From: JABDGC01 sp964466595
GTDB taxonomy: Bacteria > Pseudomonadota > Gammaproteobacteria > DSM-16500
NCBI GenBank assembly: GCA_964466595.1
Contig: CAYXNR010000019.1
Span: forward strand, 1-37,863
DNA length: 37,863 bases
Direction of reading: 5' to 3'
The notes under the pieces: model-generated
What the model was told of the DNA's origin: nothing
Databases searched by the model: none
The model's input: the letters and a program-made list of their open reading frames with translations, nothing else
Program-made: the position numbers and the translations under genes
Shown here: positions 1 to 8,742 of the stretch, in pieces
How positions within the stretch are numbered: the first letter of the stretch is position 1
Layout of the letters: every line of letters starts with the position of its first letter

Positions 1-133
1 AGCGCCAAAACTGCTGCCAGGTGTCCTGGGTAAAGGTGAGGGAGAAATTAAACGCTTTAGACTGGCCAAATAAGACCGTATTGACTAAACTACCGTTAGC
101 CATGATGACATCTCCATTATGTTATTGTGGTTA
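1..133. other. Edge of window, coding strand unresolved
   Basis: Two readings are possible. On the minus strand an ATG at 103, preceded by a GGAGA-like ribosome site, opens a frame that stays open for 34 codons to the window edge (begins MANGSLVNTV). On the plus strand a frame open from the edge ends at a TAA at 71-73 (ending EIKRFRLAK), and another ends at 133-135. A strong plus-strand terminator at 134-174 favours a plus-strand gene ending here. No product can be named. Confidence 0.3.
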
Positions 134-174
134 GCCCAGGTGAGGTGGTCTAACACCTTACCTGGGCGTTTTTT
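134..174 (+). terminator. Strong intrinsic terminator
   Basis: The arms GCCCAGGTGAGGTG (134-147) and CACCTTACCTGGGC (154-167) pair over 14 bp with one mismatch around a 6-nt loop. A GTTTTTTATTT tract follows directly on the plus strand. The minus strand has no U tract, so it should stop plus-strand transcription coming from upstream of the window. Confidence 0.85.
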
Positions 175-261
175 ATTTGAACTGATTTTTTCATAAAAAT
201 CAAGTAAAGAGTTTACTAGCCCGCACATAGTTCTTATTCTGAAATAGATAGATAAAACGCA

Positions 262-370
262 GGGGGTCAAGTGCCACCTTAAGGTACAAAAATTCATCAA
301 CCTACTTCGCCGATTTATAAAATGCAAAGTCTTGCTAATTTTTTGTACCTCAAGGTGGCACTTGACCCCC
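262..370 (+). repeat. Family-1 inverted-repeat element, copy 1
   Basis: A roughly 109-bp element. Its left arm GGGGTCAAGTGCCACCTT continues as AAGGTACAAAAA, and its right arm is the near-perfect reverse complement, giving terminal inverted repeats of about 30 bp. The middle (about 293-340) is shared with the copies at 703-810 and 8616-8723. It has no coding capacity, so it is a MITE/REPIN-like element. Its right end abuts the truncated 5' end of the ankyrin-family remnant. Confidence 0.85.
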
Positions 371-377
371 TTGTCGA

Positions 378-761
378 TTGAAGCCCGCTGATCACGCAAA
401 GGATTTATTACAAATTATGTTGGGTAGAAATTTTGAGCAAGGTCCATGGAATTCAGATGAGGAAAAAAACGATATTGAGGCTTTGAGTTTGGAAGATGAG
501 AGCTTAGATGCATGGAGTAAATCAGATGAAGCAGCCTATAAAAAGAAAATGACAGAATTAGACAAGCAAATTGAACAAGAAAAAAGCAAAAAATTTAAAA
601 TATCAGACTGGTCGCTTTTTGGAAAAGCAAAGCAAGATGATGATAAAAAGCAAACAATAGAAGCGATAATAGCCGTCACAGCCCTAGGGGGTCACAGCCC
701 TAGGGGGTCAAGTGCCACCTTAAGGTACAAAAATCTATCAACCCACTTCGTCGATTTGTAA
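378..761 (+). pseudogene. 3' remnant of an ankyrin-family paralogue
   Basis: Codons from 378 (only a TTG could start here) to about 693 match the C-terminal tails of the two large proteins downstream: ADHAKDLLxIMLGR, GPWNSDEEKND, a DEAAYKKKMTELD coiled-coil piece, WSLFGKAK and IAVTA. The match begins within about 10 bp of the right end of one inverted-repeat element (262-370). It ends where the next element (703-810) replaces the expected terminal PPKAGSKK with about 25 foreign residues read through that element. No ribosome site or 5' gene body remains. It is a third family member reduced to its tail, and expression is unlikely. Confidence 0.8.
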
Positions 762-810
762 AATACAAAGTCTTGCTAATTTTTTGTACCTCAAGGTGGC
801 ACTTGACCCC
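703..810 (+). repeat. Family-1 inverted-repeat element, copy 2
   Basis: Same orientation and nearly the same sequence as the copy at 262-370, with arms beginning GGGGTCAAGTGCCACC and ending GGTGGCACTTGACCCC. It sits in the 3' end of the ankyrin-family remnant. Just before it, GTCACAGCCCTAGGG occurs twice in tandem (about 675-705), a small duplication at the junction. Confidence 0.85.
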
Positions 811-891
811 TTAACACATTGATTAATTTACACAAAAAATCAGTTTACATGGTCTATACTCAATAAAGATACCTATGAGTCTGAGGCCGCC
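811..891 (+). promoter_or_regulatory. Conserved upstream region of the ankyrin gene
   Basis: The stretch from CATTGATTAATTTACACAA (818) through TATACT (855-860) and CAATAAAGATAC to GAGGCCGCC before the ATG is repeated almost exactly upstream of the paralogue at 6204. TATACT is a good -10 candidate, 31 nt before the ATG; no -35 at standard spacing is convincing. GAGG (883-886) is the likely ribosome site. Conservation between paralogues, not the motif score, is the main support. Confidence 0.5.
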
Positions 892-3800
892 ATGCCCAAT
901 AATCGCAAAACAGAGCAAGATAAGAATCCAGCTTCAAAAAAAAGCCGCATTCTGGAAGCCATACAGATTTTAAATGAGAGTGATTTTGCTGCTTTAATTG
1001 AAAAAAACCCACAAACGCTCTCCTCTTTCAATATCTTTGAAAAGGCTAAGTTAAGTCGTTACTTAAAAAAATATCCTGACAATGAAATTCGAAAGGACCT
1101 TTTTAATACCCTCTACTATATGACAGAGCCCGAGAAAATGATTCGTACCGCAGCTGAAGAATTTATTCAATATTGTAATAGAAAACTACTTCCACCGAAT
1201 AAAATTTCTGGTCACAAATCATGGCTGAAAATTTTGAATACAGCTCTCAAGAGCTGCTCAAATGAACAAATTAAAAATCAATTACTCAGCCTCATGGGGC
1301 ATATTGAAAGGTCTCGTCATAACCTTGATCTAGCTAAAAAATACTATTTAGCTATGACTTCCCCGCAGGGAGTTGTTCCTGTTAGCAATTTATCAAATGA
1401 CGATTTTATAGATAGCGAAGCTAAGAAGCTTGAAAAATTGCAAGCCCAAAAATCGCGCTTAGAACAGCTTTATGCCTCTAGGGAAAATGAGGGGGCAGTT
1501 GTTCTGTTGCGGGGTTTAAGTGGGACTTCGGTGAAGCAAGGGGATGAAAAAGTAAATGATGAGGTTTTTTTAAATGTAGAGAAGTCATGGAACAAGGCAG
1601 ATGAAGCGGCTTATCAGCAAACACTGGAAGAATTAGAACATAAAATTCAAACCTTGCACTTGAATGCACTTATAAATCGAGATGAAAACGGCAATACAAA
1701 ACTACTGTTTGCTGTAACGAAAGACCCAGGACAATTCCCTACCTTAATTGAAAATACCAGCGCAGCGGCCTTGAATATCGCACTGCCCTTACAAAATATA
1801 AAGGGTTATACCGCTCTCCATTATGCTGCAAGAAATAAAGACCCCGCAATGTTTAAAGCCTTAGTCGAAAAAGCCAGCCCCGCCACTTTAAACAAAATGC
1901 TTTCGATGCAAAATCAAGATGGTCACTCCCTTCTCTCTTGTGCTTTAATGAATGAAGATTCAAGTGTTTTCCTAGCCTTAGTCGAAAAAGTAGGTACGGA
2001 TGCCTTAAATAAGGCACTTCCAGTGAAAAGTGAAAAATATTTTGATCATCACTATGGCTTTACTGCGTTACATTGGGCCTTAATAAATTCAGACCCAATT
2101 GTTCTTCAAACCTTAGTCAAAAAAGCAAGCCCAGCAGTCTTGAATAAGATTTTTAGCAGTCGAATATTTCTTTTTGAATCTTTTTTAGAGAGTGCAGCAC
2201 GGATGCTCAGATACAAAGACCCACATACTTTTGCTGCTTTAATCGAAAAATCTCCACAAGATCTCGCATTTCTAAATAGTTTCTCGAAGGACTATATAAA
2301 GGATTTCTTAAGAGAAATTCCTAACATCGAAACCAAGCATCGTATTTTAAAAATATTTCATTATATGACAGAGCCTGAAAAAATGATTCGCACCTCGCCT
2401 GCGGAACTGATTCAATTTTTTAATAGTAAAATTCTTCCGCCCAATAGCATGGATGACCCCAATTCATGGCTAAAAATATTGAATAAGACTCTAAAATATT
2501 CCTCAAAATCAAATAAACTGATTAAAAATCAATTACACGGACTCATGGCGTATATTGAAATGTCTCGTAATAATAGTGATATCGCTAAAAAGCATTGTTT
2601 AGCTATCACTTCTCCGGAAGGACTTCCTCCTGCTATCAATCTACTTGTCGCTGATTTTGTAGGCTCAGAAGGTAGAGGCTTAGAAGGTAGTAAGAAAAAT
2701 ACCGCGCTTCTAAAACTGCAGCACGAAAAAAAACACTTAGAACATCTTCATCTCGCTGTTATCTCAGAAAATAAAGTTGAAGCTAATGAACCCGGCGAAC
2801 AAAAAGAATTACGATTGAAGTCCGCTGATCACGCAAAAGATTTATTACGAATTATGCTGGGTAGAGATTCTGAGCAAGGTCCATGGACTTCAGATGAGGA
2901 AAAAAACGATGCTGAGGCTTTGAGTTTGGATGAGGTTGTGAGCTTAGAGGATTCATCGAAAGCCAGTGAGACAGACGAAGCGGTTTATATGCAAAAACTG
3001 GAAGAATTAAAATATAAAATTGAAGCCTTGGAAAAACAACAGCTTGAGTTGAATACACTTACAAAAAAAGATAGAAACGGCAATACAAAACTACTACTTG
3101 CTGTAATGAATAAAGACCCAAGACAGTTCCATGCCTTAATTGAAACAACCAGCGCAGCAGCCTTGAATATAGCACTGTCCTTACAGAATCGAAAGGGTTA
3201 TACCGCTCTCCATTATGCTGCAAATAAAAACCCCGAGATGTTTAAAACCTTAGTCGAAAAAGCCAGCCCCGCCACTTTAAACAACATGCTTTCAATGCAA
3301 GATCATGATGGTTATTCCCTTCTCGCTAGTGCTATAAAGAATAATGATCCAAGTGTTTTACAAACCTTAGTCAAAAAAGTCAGCACCGATGCCTTGAATA
3401 AAGCACTTACAGTACAAAGTAAAACAAAAGTTACCGCGACGCTACATTGGAATTATGGTTTTAATGCGCTATGGTTGGCTTTATGGAAGCCAGATCCAAG
3501 TGCTCTTCAAATCTTAGTCGAAAAAGCCAGCCCAGCAGTCTTGAATAAGATATTTATCGGTCGAAAATTTTTTCTTGAACCTTTTTTAGTGAGTGCAGCA
3601 CGGGTGCTAAAATACTACCCAAGTACTTTTGCTGCTTTAATCGAAAAAGCACCTCAAGGGCTCGCTTTTCTAAATGAATCCGAGAAGGAGTCATTAAAGG
3701 AAATCTTAGAATCATTTCCTGACAACGAAATCAGGAAGAATATTTTAAACACCGTTCGTTATATGACAGAGTTTGAAAGAATTGTTCGCTACGCGCCTGG

Positions 3801-5943
3801 GGCAGTTATTCAATTTTTTAATAGTAAAATTCTTCCGCCCAATATCATGAATGACCACGATTCATGGCTAAAAATATTGGATAAGACTCTAAAAGCTTCA
3901 TTGGATTTAAAAGAAGTAACTAAAAATCAATTACACGGACTCATGGCGTATATTGAAATGTCTCGTAATAATAGTGATAGCGCTAAAAAGCATTGTTTAC
4001 CTATCACTTCTCCGAAAGGACTTCCTCCTACTATCAATCTAATCCTAGCCGATTTTGTAGGTTTAGAAGGTAATAAGAAAGATACCGAACTTGGAAAATT
4101 GCAGTACGAAAAAACACGCTTAGAAATTCTTCATTATGCTCTTACCCCAGAAAATAAAATTAAACCTAATGAAACCCGCGAACAAAGAGAATTACGATTG
4201 AAGCCCGCTGATGACGCAAAGGATTCATTACGAATTATGCTGGGTAGAGATCCTAAGCAAGACCCATGGAATTCAGATGAGGAAAAAAACGATGCTAAGG
4301 CTTTGAGTTTGGATGAAGCTGTGAGCTTAGAGGATTCATGGAGCAAGGCAGATGAAGCGGTTTATAAGCAAAAACTGGAAGAATTAGAATATAAAATTGA
4401 AGCCTTGGAAAAACAACAGCTTGAGTTGGATAATCTCATAAAGCAAGATAGAAAGGGCGAAACAGCACTACATCTTGCTGTACATCTTGCTGTATGGAAG
4501 AAAGACCCAAGACAGTTCCATACCTTAATTGAAACAACCAGCGCAGCAGCCTTGGATATAGCACTGCCCTTACAAAATCTATACGGTAGCACCGCTCTCC
4601 ATTATGCTTCATTAGAAGATGACACAAGGATTTTTAAAACCTTAGTCGAAAAAGCCAGCCCAGCCACTTTAAACAAAATGATTTCGATACAAGATCAATT
4701 TGGTTGTTCCGTTCTCTCTGCTGCTGTTGCAAAGCATAACAATCCAACTGTTTTACAAGCCTTAGTCGAAAAAGTAAGTACCGATGCCTTGAATAAAGCG
4801 CTTGCAGTACCAAGTAAAACTAACGAGGAGCTACATTGGTGGCATAACCCGCTATGGGCGGCTTTATGGAGGCCAAATCCAAGTGGTCTTCAAACCTTAG
4901 TCGAAAAAGCTAGCCCAGCAGTCTTGAATAAGATCATCACCGGTCAAAGACTTCTTTCTGATGAACCTTATTTAGTACATGCAGCACGGAGTCTAAAAGG
5001 CAACCCAAGTGCTTTTGCTGCTTTAATCGAAAAAGTCCCACAAGGGCTCGCTTTTCTAAATGAATCCGAGAAGAAGTCATTAAAGGAACACTTAAATTCA
5101 TTTCCTGACAACAAAATCAAAAATCATATTTTAAACACAGTTAATTATATGACAGAGCTTGAAAAAAGTGTTCGCAACTCCCCTGCGAAACTTATGCAAT
5201 TTTTAAATAGTAAAATTCTTCCGCCCCATAGTATCGGGGACCATGATTTATGGCTAACAATATTAAATAAGACTCTAAAAACTGCCTCGAATCAAGCAGA
5301 TGAAGTGACTAAAAATCAATTACGCGGACTCATGGCGTATATTGAAATATCTCGTAATAATGGTCCATCTGCTAAAAAGTATTGTTTGGCTATCACTTCT
5401 CCGGAAGGACTTCCTCCTGCTATCAATTTACTGGTCGCTGATTTTGTACTCTCAGAAGGTAGAGGCTTAGAAGGTAGTAAGAAAAATACCGCGCTTCTAA
5501 AACTGCAGCACGAAAAAAAACACTTAGAACATCTTCATCTCGCTGTTATCTCAGAAAATAAAGTTGAACCTCCTAATGAAAACAGTGAACAAAGAGAATT
5601 ACAATTGAAGTCCGCTGATAGCGCAAAGGATTTTTTACGAATTATGCTAGGTAGAGATTCTGAGCAAGGTCCACGGAATTCAGATGAGGAAAAAAACGAT
5701 GCTGAGGATTTGAGTTTGGATGAAGCTGTGGGCTTAGAGGATTCATGGAACAAGGCAGATGAAGCGGTTTATAAGCAAAAACTGAATGAATTAGATCAAA
5801 AAATTAAACAAGCAGAAAGCAAAAAATTTAAGATCCCAAGCTGGTCGCTTTTTGGAAAATCGAAGAAAGATGATGATAAAAAGCAAAAAATAGAAGCGGC
5901 AATAGCCGTCACAGCCCCTCCAAAAGCGGGGAGTAAAAAATAG
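892..5943 (+). CDS. Giant ankyrin-type repeat protein (H-A-H-A-H-A-H)
   Basis: A 1683-residue protein with no signal peptide or membrane segment. It alternates two modules. A helical block, marked by the motif MTExEKxxR at residues 77, 492, 958 and 1420, runs through (K/S)xLPP and LMxxIExSR. A block of ankyrin-like repeats at roughly 265-425, 725-890 and 1185-1350 has signatures such as GYTALHYAA and LVEKASPATLN. The repeats are about 40 residues apart rather than 33, with a long second helix. Charged coiled-coil linkers (LEELEYKIEALEKQQLEL) join the modules. The lysine-rich tail contains WSLFGKSKKDDDKK and ends PPKAGSKK. The three H-A units are so similar in DNA that internal duplication must be fairly recent. 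Start: ATG 892 after GAGG. Function is unknown; a protein-binding scaffold or secreted effector is inferred from ankyrin content only. Confidence 0.9.
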   Translation: MPNNRKTEQDKNPASKKSRILEAIQILNESDFAALIEKNPQTLSSFNIFEKAKLSRYLKKYPDNEIRKDLFNTLYYMTEPEKMIRTAAEEFIQYCNRKLLPPNKISGHKSWLKILNTALKSCSNEQIKNQLLSLMGHIERSRHNLDLAKKYYLAMTSPQGVVPVSNLSNDDFIDSEAKKLEKLQAQKSRLEQLYASRENEGAVVLLRGLSGTSVKQGDEKVNDEVFLNVEKSWNKADEAAYQQTLEELEHKIQTLHLNALINRDENGNTKLLFAVTKDPGQFPTLIENTSAAALNIALPLQNIKGYTALHYAARNKDPAMFKALVEKASPATLNKMLSMQNQDGHSLLSCALMNEDSSVFLALVEKVGTDALNKALPVKSEKYFDHHYGFTALHWALINSDPIVLQTLVKKASPAVLNKIFSSRIFLFESFLESAARMLRYKDPHTFAALIEKSPQDLAFLNSFSKDYIKDFLREIPNIETKHRILKIFHYMTEPEKMIRTSPAELIQFFNSKILPPNSMDDPNSWLKILNKTLKYSSKSNKLIKNQLHGLMAYIEMSRNNSDIAKKHCLAITSPEGLPPAINLLVADFVGSEGRGLEGSKKNTALLKLQHEKKHLEHLHLAVISENKVEANEPGEQKELRLKSADHAKDLLRIMLGRDSEQGPWTSDEEKNDAEALSLDEVVSLEDSSKASETDEAVYMQKLEELKYKIEALEKQQLELNTLTKKDRNGNTKLLLAVMNKDPRQFHALIETTSAAALNIALSLQNRKGYTALHYAANKNPEMFKTLVEKASPATLNNMLSMQDHDGYSLLASAIKNNDPSVLQTLVKKVSTDALNKALTVQSKTKVTATLHWNYGFNALWLALWKPDPSALQILVEKASPAVLNKIFIGRKFFLEPFLVSAARVLKYYPSTFAALIEKAPQGLAFLNESEKESLKEILESFPDNEIRKNILNTVRYMTEFERIVRYAPGAVIQFFNSKILPPNIMNDHDSWLKILDKTLKASLDLKEVTKNQLHGLMAYIEMSRNNSDSAKKHCLPITSPKGLPPTINLILADFVGLEGNKKDTELGKLQYEKTRLEILHYALTPENKIKPNETREQRELRLKPADDAKDSLRIMLGRDPKQDPWNSDEEKNDAKALSLDEAVSLEDSWSKADEAVYKQKLEELEYKIEALEKQQLELDNLIKQDRKGETALHLAVHLAVWKKDPRQFHTLIETTSAAALDIALPLQNLYGSTALHYASLEDDTRIFKTLVEKASPATLNKMISIQDQFGCSVLSAAVAKHNNPTVLQALVEKVSTDALNKALAVPSKTNEELHWWHNPLWAALWRPNPSGLQTLVEKASPAVLNKIITGQRLLSDEPYLVHAARSLKGNPSAFAALIEKVPQGLAFLNESEKKSLKEHLNSFPDNKIKNHILNTVNYMTELEKSVRNSPAKLMQFLNSKILPPHSIGDHDLWLTILNKTLKTASNQADEVTKNQLRGLMAYIEISRNNGPSAKKYCLAITSPEGLPPAINLLVADFVLSEGRGLEGSKKNTALLKLQHEKKHLEHLHLAVISENKVEPPNENSEQRELQLKSADSAKDFLRIMLGRDSEQGPRNSDEEKNDAEDLSLDEAVGLEDSWNKADEAVYKQKLNELDQKIKQAESKKFKIPSWSLFGKSKKDDDKKQKIEAAIAVTAPPKAGSKK

Positions 5944-5963
5944 CCACACTTTAAAAGCAAGAA

Positions 5964-6105
5964 GGGGGTCAAGTGCCGCCTTAAAGCACAACAACTTTCC
6001 ACCTTTAATTTAAAGTAAAATTTTTTGTACCTCAAGGTGGCACTTGACCCCTTGCACCACAAGGTGGCACTTGACCCCTTGCACCAAGGTGGCACTTGAC
6101 CCCCC
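5964..6105 (+). repeat. Family-1 element, diverged, plus two extra right arms
   Basis: GGGGTCAAGTGCCGCCTT (from 5965) opens a shortened, diverged copy whose normal right arm ends at 6051. Two extra right-arm copies follow in tandem, CACAAGGTGGCACTTGACCCC (one base shortened here) ending at 6078 and another ending at about 6105. The middle differs from the copies at 262, 703 and 8616, so this is an older or rearranged copy. It lies 21 bp after the stop of the 1683-residue gene. Confidence 0.75.
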
Positions 6106-6130
6106 AGAGTGACCCCATAACTACCCAACT

Positions 6131-6203
6131 CATTGATTAATTTACACAATAACGCCATTTATATGGTCTATACTCAATAAAGATACGATGAGATGAGGCC
6201 GCC
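6131..6203 (+). promoter_or_regulatory. Conserved upstream region of the second ankyrin gene
   Basis: Repeats the block seen at 811-891: CATTGATTAATTTACACAA, then ATGGTCTATACTCAATAAAG, then GATGAGGCCGCC before the ATG. The -10 candidate TATACT is at 6169-6174 and GAGG precedes the start. The few differences sit between the two conserved stretches. Confidence 0.5.
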
Positions 6204-8501
6204 ATGCCCAATAAGCACAACATAGCGCAAGATCAGAATCGAGCTTCAAAGAAGCGCCGCATTCTGGAAGCTATACAGATTTTAAAAGAGAGTGATTTTT
6301 CTGATTTAATTGAAAAAAACCCACAAACACTCTCTTCTTTCAATATCTTTGAGAAGGCTAAGTTAATTTTTTACTTAAAAAAATATCCTGATAATAAAAC
6401 ACGAAAGAACATTTTTAATACCTTCTACTATATGACACAGCCCGCGAAAATGATTCGTACCTCATCTGCGGAATTTATTCAATATTGTAATAGCAAACTA
6501 CTTCCACCGAATAAAATTTCCGATCACGAATCATGGCTGAAAATTTTGAATACCGCTCTCAAGAGCTGTTCAAATAAATTAATTAAAAACCAATTACTCG
6601 GCCTCATGGGGCAGATTGAAATGTCTCGTCATAACCTTGATTTAGCCAAAAAATACTATTTATCTATGACTCCCTCGCAGGGAGTTGTTTCTGCTAACAA
6701 TGCCTATGTTTCTGCTAGCAATGCCTATTTTTTAGCTATGGAAGCTAACAAAGAAGGGAACGAGCTTGAAAAATTGAAATCCCAAAAACGGCGCTTAGAA
6801 CATCTTTATGCTGCTAGGGAAAATGAGGAGGCAGTTGTTCTGTTGCGGGGTGAAGCTTCGGTGAAGCAAAGGGATGAAAAAATAAATGATGGCGTTTTTT
6901 TGAATGTAGAGAAGTCATGGAGCAAGGCAGATGAAGCGGCCTATCAGCACACACTAGAAGAATTAGAACATAGAATTGAAACCTTGAAAAAACAACAGCT
7001 TGAGTTGGATATACTTACAAAACAAAATAGAGACGGTAATACAATACTACTACTTGTTGTAATGAGTAAAGACCCAAGACGGTTCCATACCTTAATTGAA
7101 ACAACCAGCGCAGCGGCCTTGAATATAGCACTGCCCTTAAAGAATCAAGAGGGTTATACCGCTCTCCATTATGCCGCAAAAAATAATGACCCCGAGATGT
7201 TTAAAACCTTAGTCGAAAAAGCCAGCCCCGCTACTTTAAACAACATGCTTTCAATGCAAGATCAGGATGGTCATTCCCTTCTCTCTTGTGCTGTAATGAA
7301 TAAAGATCCAATTTTTTTCCAAACCTTAGTCGAAAAAGTCAGTACTGATGCCTTGAATAAGGCACTTACAGTGAAAAATCAATCACATTTTGATCATCAC
7401 TATGGCTTTACCGCGCTACATTGGGCTTTATGGAATCCAGACAAAATTATTCTTCAAACCTTAGTCGAAAAAGCAAGCCCAGCAGTCTTGAATAAGATTT
7501 TTAGCAGTCAAATATTTTTTCTTAAATCTTTTTTAGAGAATGCAGCACGGGTGCTAAAAAACAAAGACCCCAGTACTTTTGCTGCTTTAATCGAAAAGGC
7601 ACCTCAAGGGCTCGCTTTTCTAAATGAATCCGAGAAGGAGTCATTAAAGGAAATCTTAAAATCATTCCCTGACAACAAAATCAGGGAGAATATTTTAAAC
7701 ACCGTTCATTATATGACAGAGCTTGAAAAAAGTGTTCGCAACTCCCCTGCGGAACTTATGCAATTTTTAAATAGTAAAATTCTTCCACCCCATAGTATCG
7801 GGGACCATGATTTATGGCTAACAATATTAAATAAGACTCTAAAAACTGCCTCGAATCAAGCAGATGAAGTGACTAAAAATCAATTACACGGACTCATGGC
7901 GTATATTGAAATGTCTCGTAATAATGCTCCATCTGCTAAAAAGTATTGTTTGGCTATCACTTCTCCGGAAGGACTCCCTCCTGCTATCAATTTACTTGTC
8001 GCTGATTTTGTACTCTCAGAAGGTAGAGGCTTAGAAGATAGTAAGAAAAATACCGCGCTTCTAAAACTGCAGCACGAAAAAAAACACTTAGAACATCTTC
8101 ATCTCGCTGTTATCTCAGAAAATAAAGTTGAACCTCCTAATGAAAACAGTGAACAAAGAGAATTACAATTGAAGTCCGCTGATAGCGCAAAGGATTTTTT
8201 ACGCATTATGTTGAAAGATCCTGAGCAAAAACGGTCTTTAGATGAGGAAAAAATCAATGCTGAGGCCTTGATTTTGGAAGAACCTGCGAGTCTAGAGGAT
8301 AGGTGGAATGAATCAGATGAAGCTGCCTATAACAAGAAAATGAATGAATTAGATCAAAAAATTAAACAAGCAGAAAGCAAAAAATTTAAGATCCCAAGCT
8401 GGTCGCTTTTTGGAAAATCGAAGAAAGATGATGATAAAAAGCAAAAAATAGAAGCGGCAATAGCCGTCACAGCCCCTCCAAAAGCGGGGAGTAAAAAATA
8501 G
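6204..8501 (+). CDS. Ankyrin-type repeat protein, short paralogue (H-A-H)
   Basis: A 765-residue paralogue of the 1683-residue neighbour with one helical block (MTQPAKMIR near residue 75), a charged linker, one ankyrin-like block (about 275-430), a second helical block (MTELEKSVR near 504) and the same tail (WSLFGKSKK, ending PPKAGSKK). Both genes share the bases TAGCCACACTTTAAA across and after the stop. The second helical block is a mosaic: up to about 7710 it follows the third helical block of the big gene (around 3650-3760), then switches to the fourth (around 5150). The tail segment DEAAYNKKMNELD resembles the remnant at 378-761 more than the big gene. This points to recombination among family members. 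Start: ATG 6204 after GAGG. Function unknown. Confidence 0.9.
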   Translation: MPNKHNIAQDQNRASKKRRILEAIQILKESDFSDLIEKNPQTLSSFNIFEKAKLIFYLKKYPDNKTRKNIFNTFYYMTQPAKMIRTSSAEFIQYCNSKLLPPNKISDHESWLKILNTALKSCSNKLIKNQLLGLMGQIEMSRHNLDLAKKYYLSMTPSQGVVSANNAYVSASNAYFLAMEANKEGNELEKLKSQKRRLEHLYAARENEEAVVLLRGEASVKQRDEKINDGVFLNVEKSWSKADEAAYQHTLEELEHRIETLKKQQLELDILTKQNRDGNTILLLVVMSKDPRRFHTLIETTSAAALNIALPLKNQEGYTALHYAAKNNDPEMFKTLVEKASPATLNNMLSMQDQDGHSLLSCAVMNKDPIFFQTLVEKVSTDALNKALTVKNQSHFDHHYGFTALHWALWNPDKIILQTLVEKASPAVLNKIFSSQIFFLKSFLENAARVLKNKDPSTFAALIEKAPQGLAFLNESEKESLKEILKSFPDNKIRENILNTVHYMTELEKSVRNSPAELMQFLNSKILPPHSIGDHDLWLTILNKTLKTASNQADEVTKNQLHGLMAYIEMSRNNAPSAKKYCLAITSPEGLPPAINLLVADFVLSEGRGLEDSKKNTALLKLQHEKKHLEHLHLAVISENKVEPPNENSEQRELQLKSADSAKDFLRIMLKDPEQKRSLDEEKINAEALILEEPASLEDRWNESDEAAYNKKMNELDQKIKQAESKKFKIPSWSLFGKSKKDDDKKQKIEAAIAVTAPPKAGSKK

Positions 8502-8581
8502 CCACACTTTAAATTCCTCATGCATAGACCTAAGTTATTCCATTTTTTAATAGATATGATAACATGCCTTGCAATTTTAAT

Positions 8582-8726
8582 TGACGCAGGGGGTCAAGTG
8601 CCACCTTGTGACGCAGGGGGTCAAGTGCCACCTTGAGGTACAAAAAATTAGCAAGACTTTGCATTTTACAAATCGGCGAAGTGGGTTGATGGATTTTTGT
8701 ACCTCAAGGTGGCACTTGACCCCTGC
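8582..8726 (-). repeat. Family-1 inverted-repeat element, copy 4, inverted
   Basis: The complete element lies at 8616-8723 and its middle is the reverse complement of the copies at 262 and 703. Its outer arm is duplicated as a 27-bp direct repeat (8582-8608 and 8609-8635, each TGACGCAGGGGG plus TCAAGTGCCACCTTG). The inverted repeat may extend outward to GCAGGGG/CCCCTGC. It ends 19 bp before the queC start codon. Confidence 0.85.
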
Positions 8727-8742
8727 TTTAAAGAAATAAACT

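Noticed and set aside
85..399. Minus-strand frame of about 100 codons
   Set aside because: It runs through the terminator and the inverted-repeat element, has no ribosome site and no protein-like composition.
5796..6158. Minus-strand frame containing repeated CKGSSATL peptides
   Set aside because: The peptides are translations of tandem repeat arms, and the frame overlaps the end of the large ankyrin gene.
262..8726. CRISPR array reading of the GGGGTCAAGTGCC repeats
   Set aside because: The repeats are few, unevenly spaced, paired as inverted arms around a conserved centre, and separated by genes.
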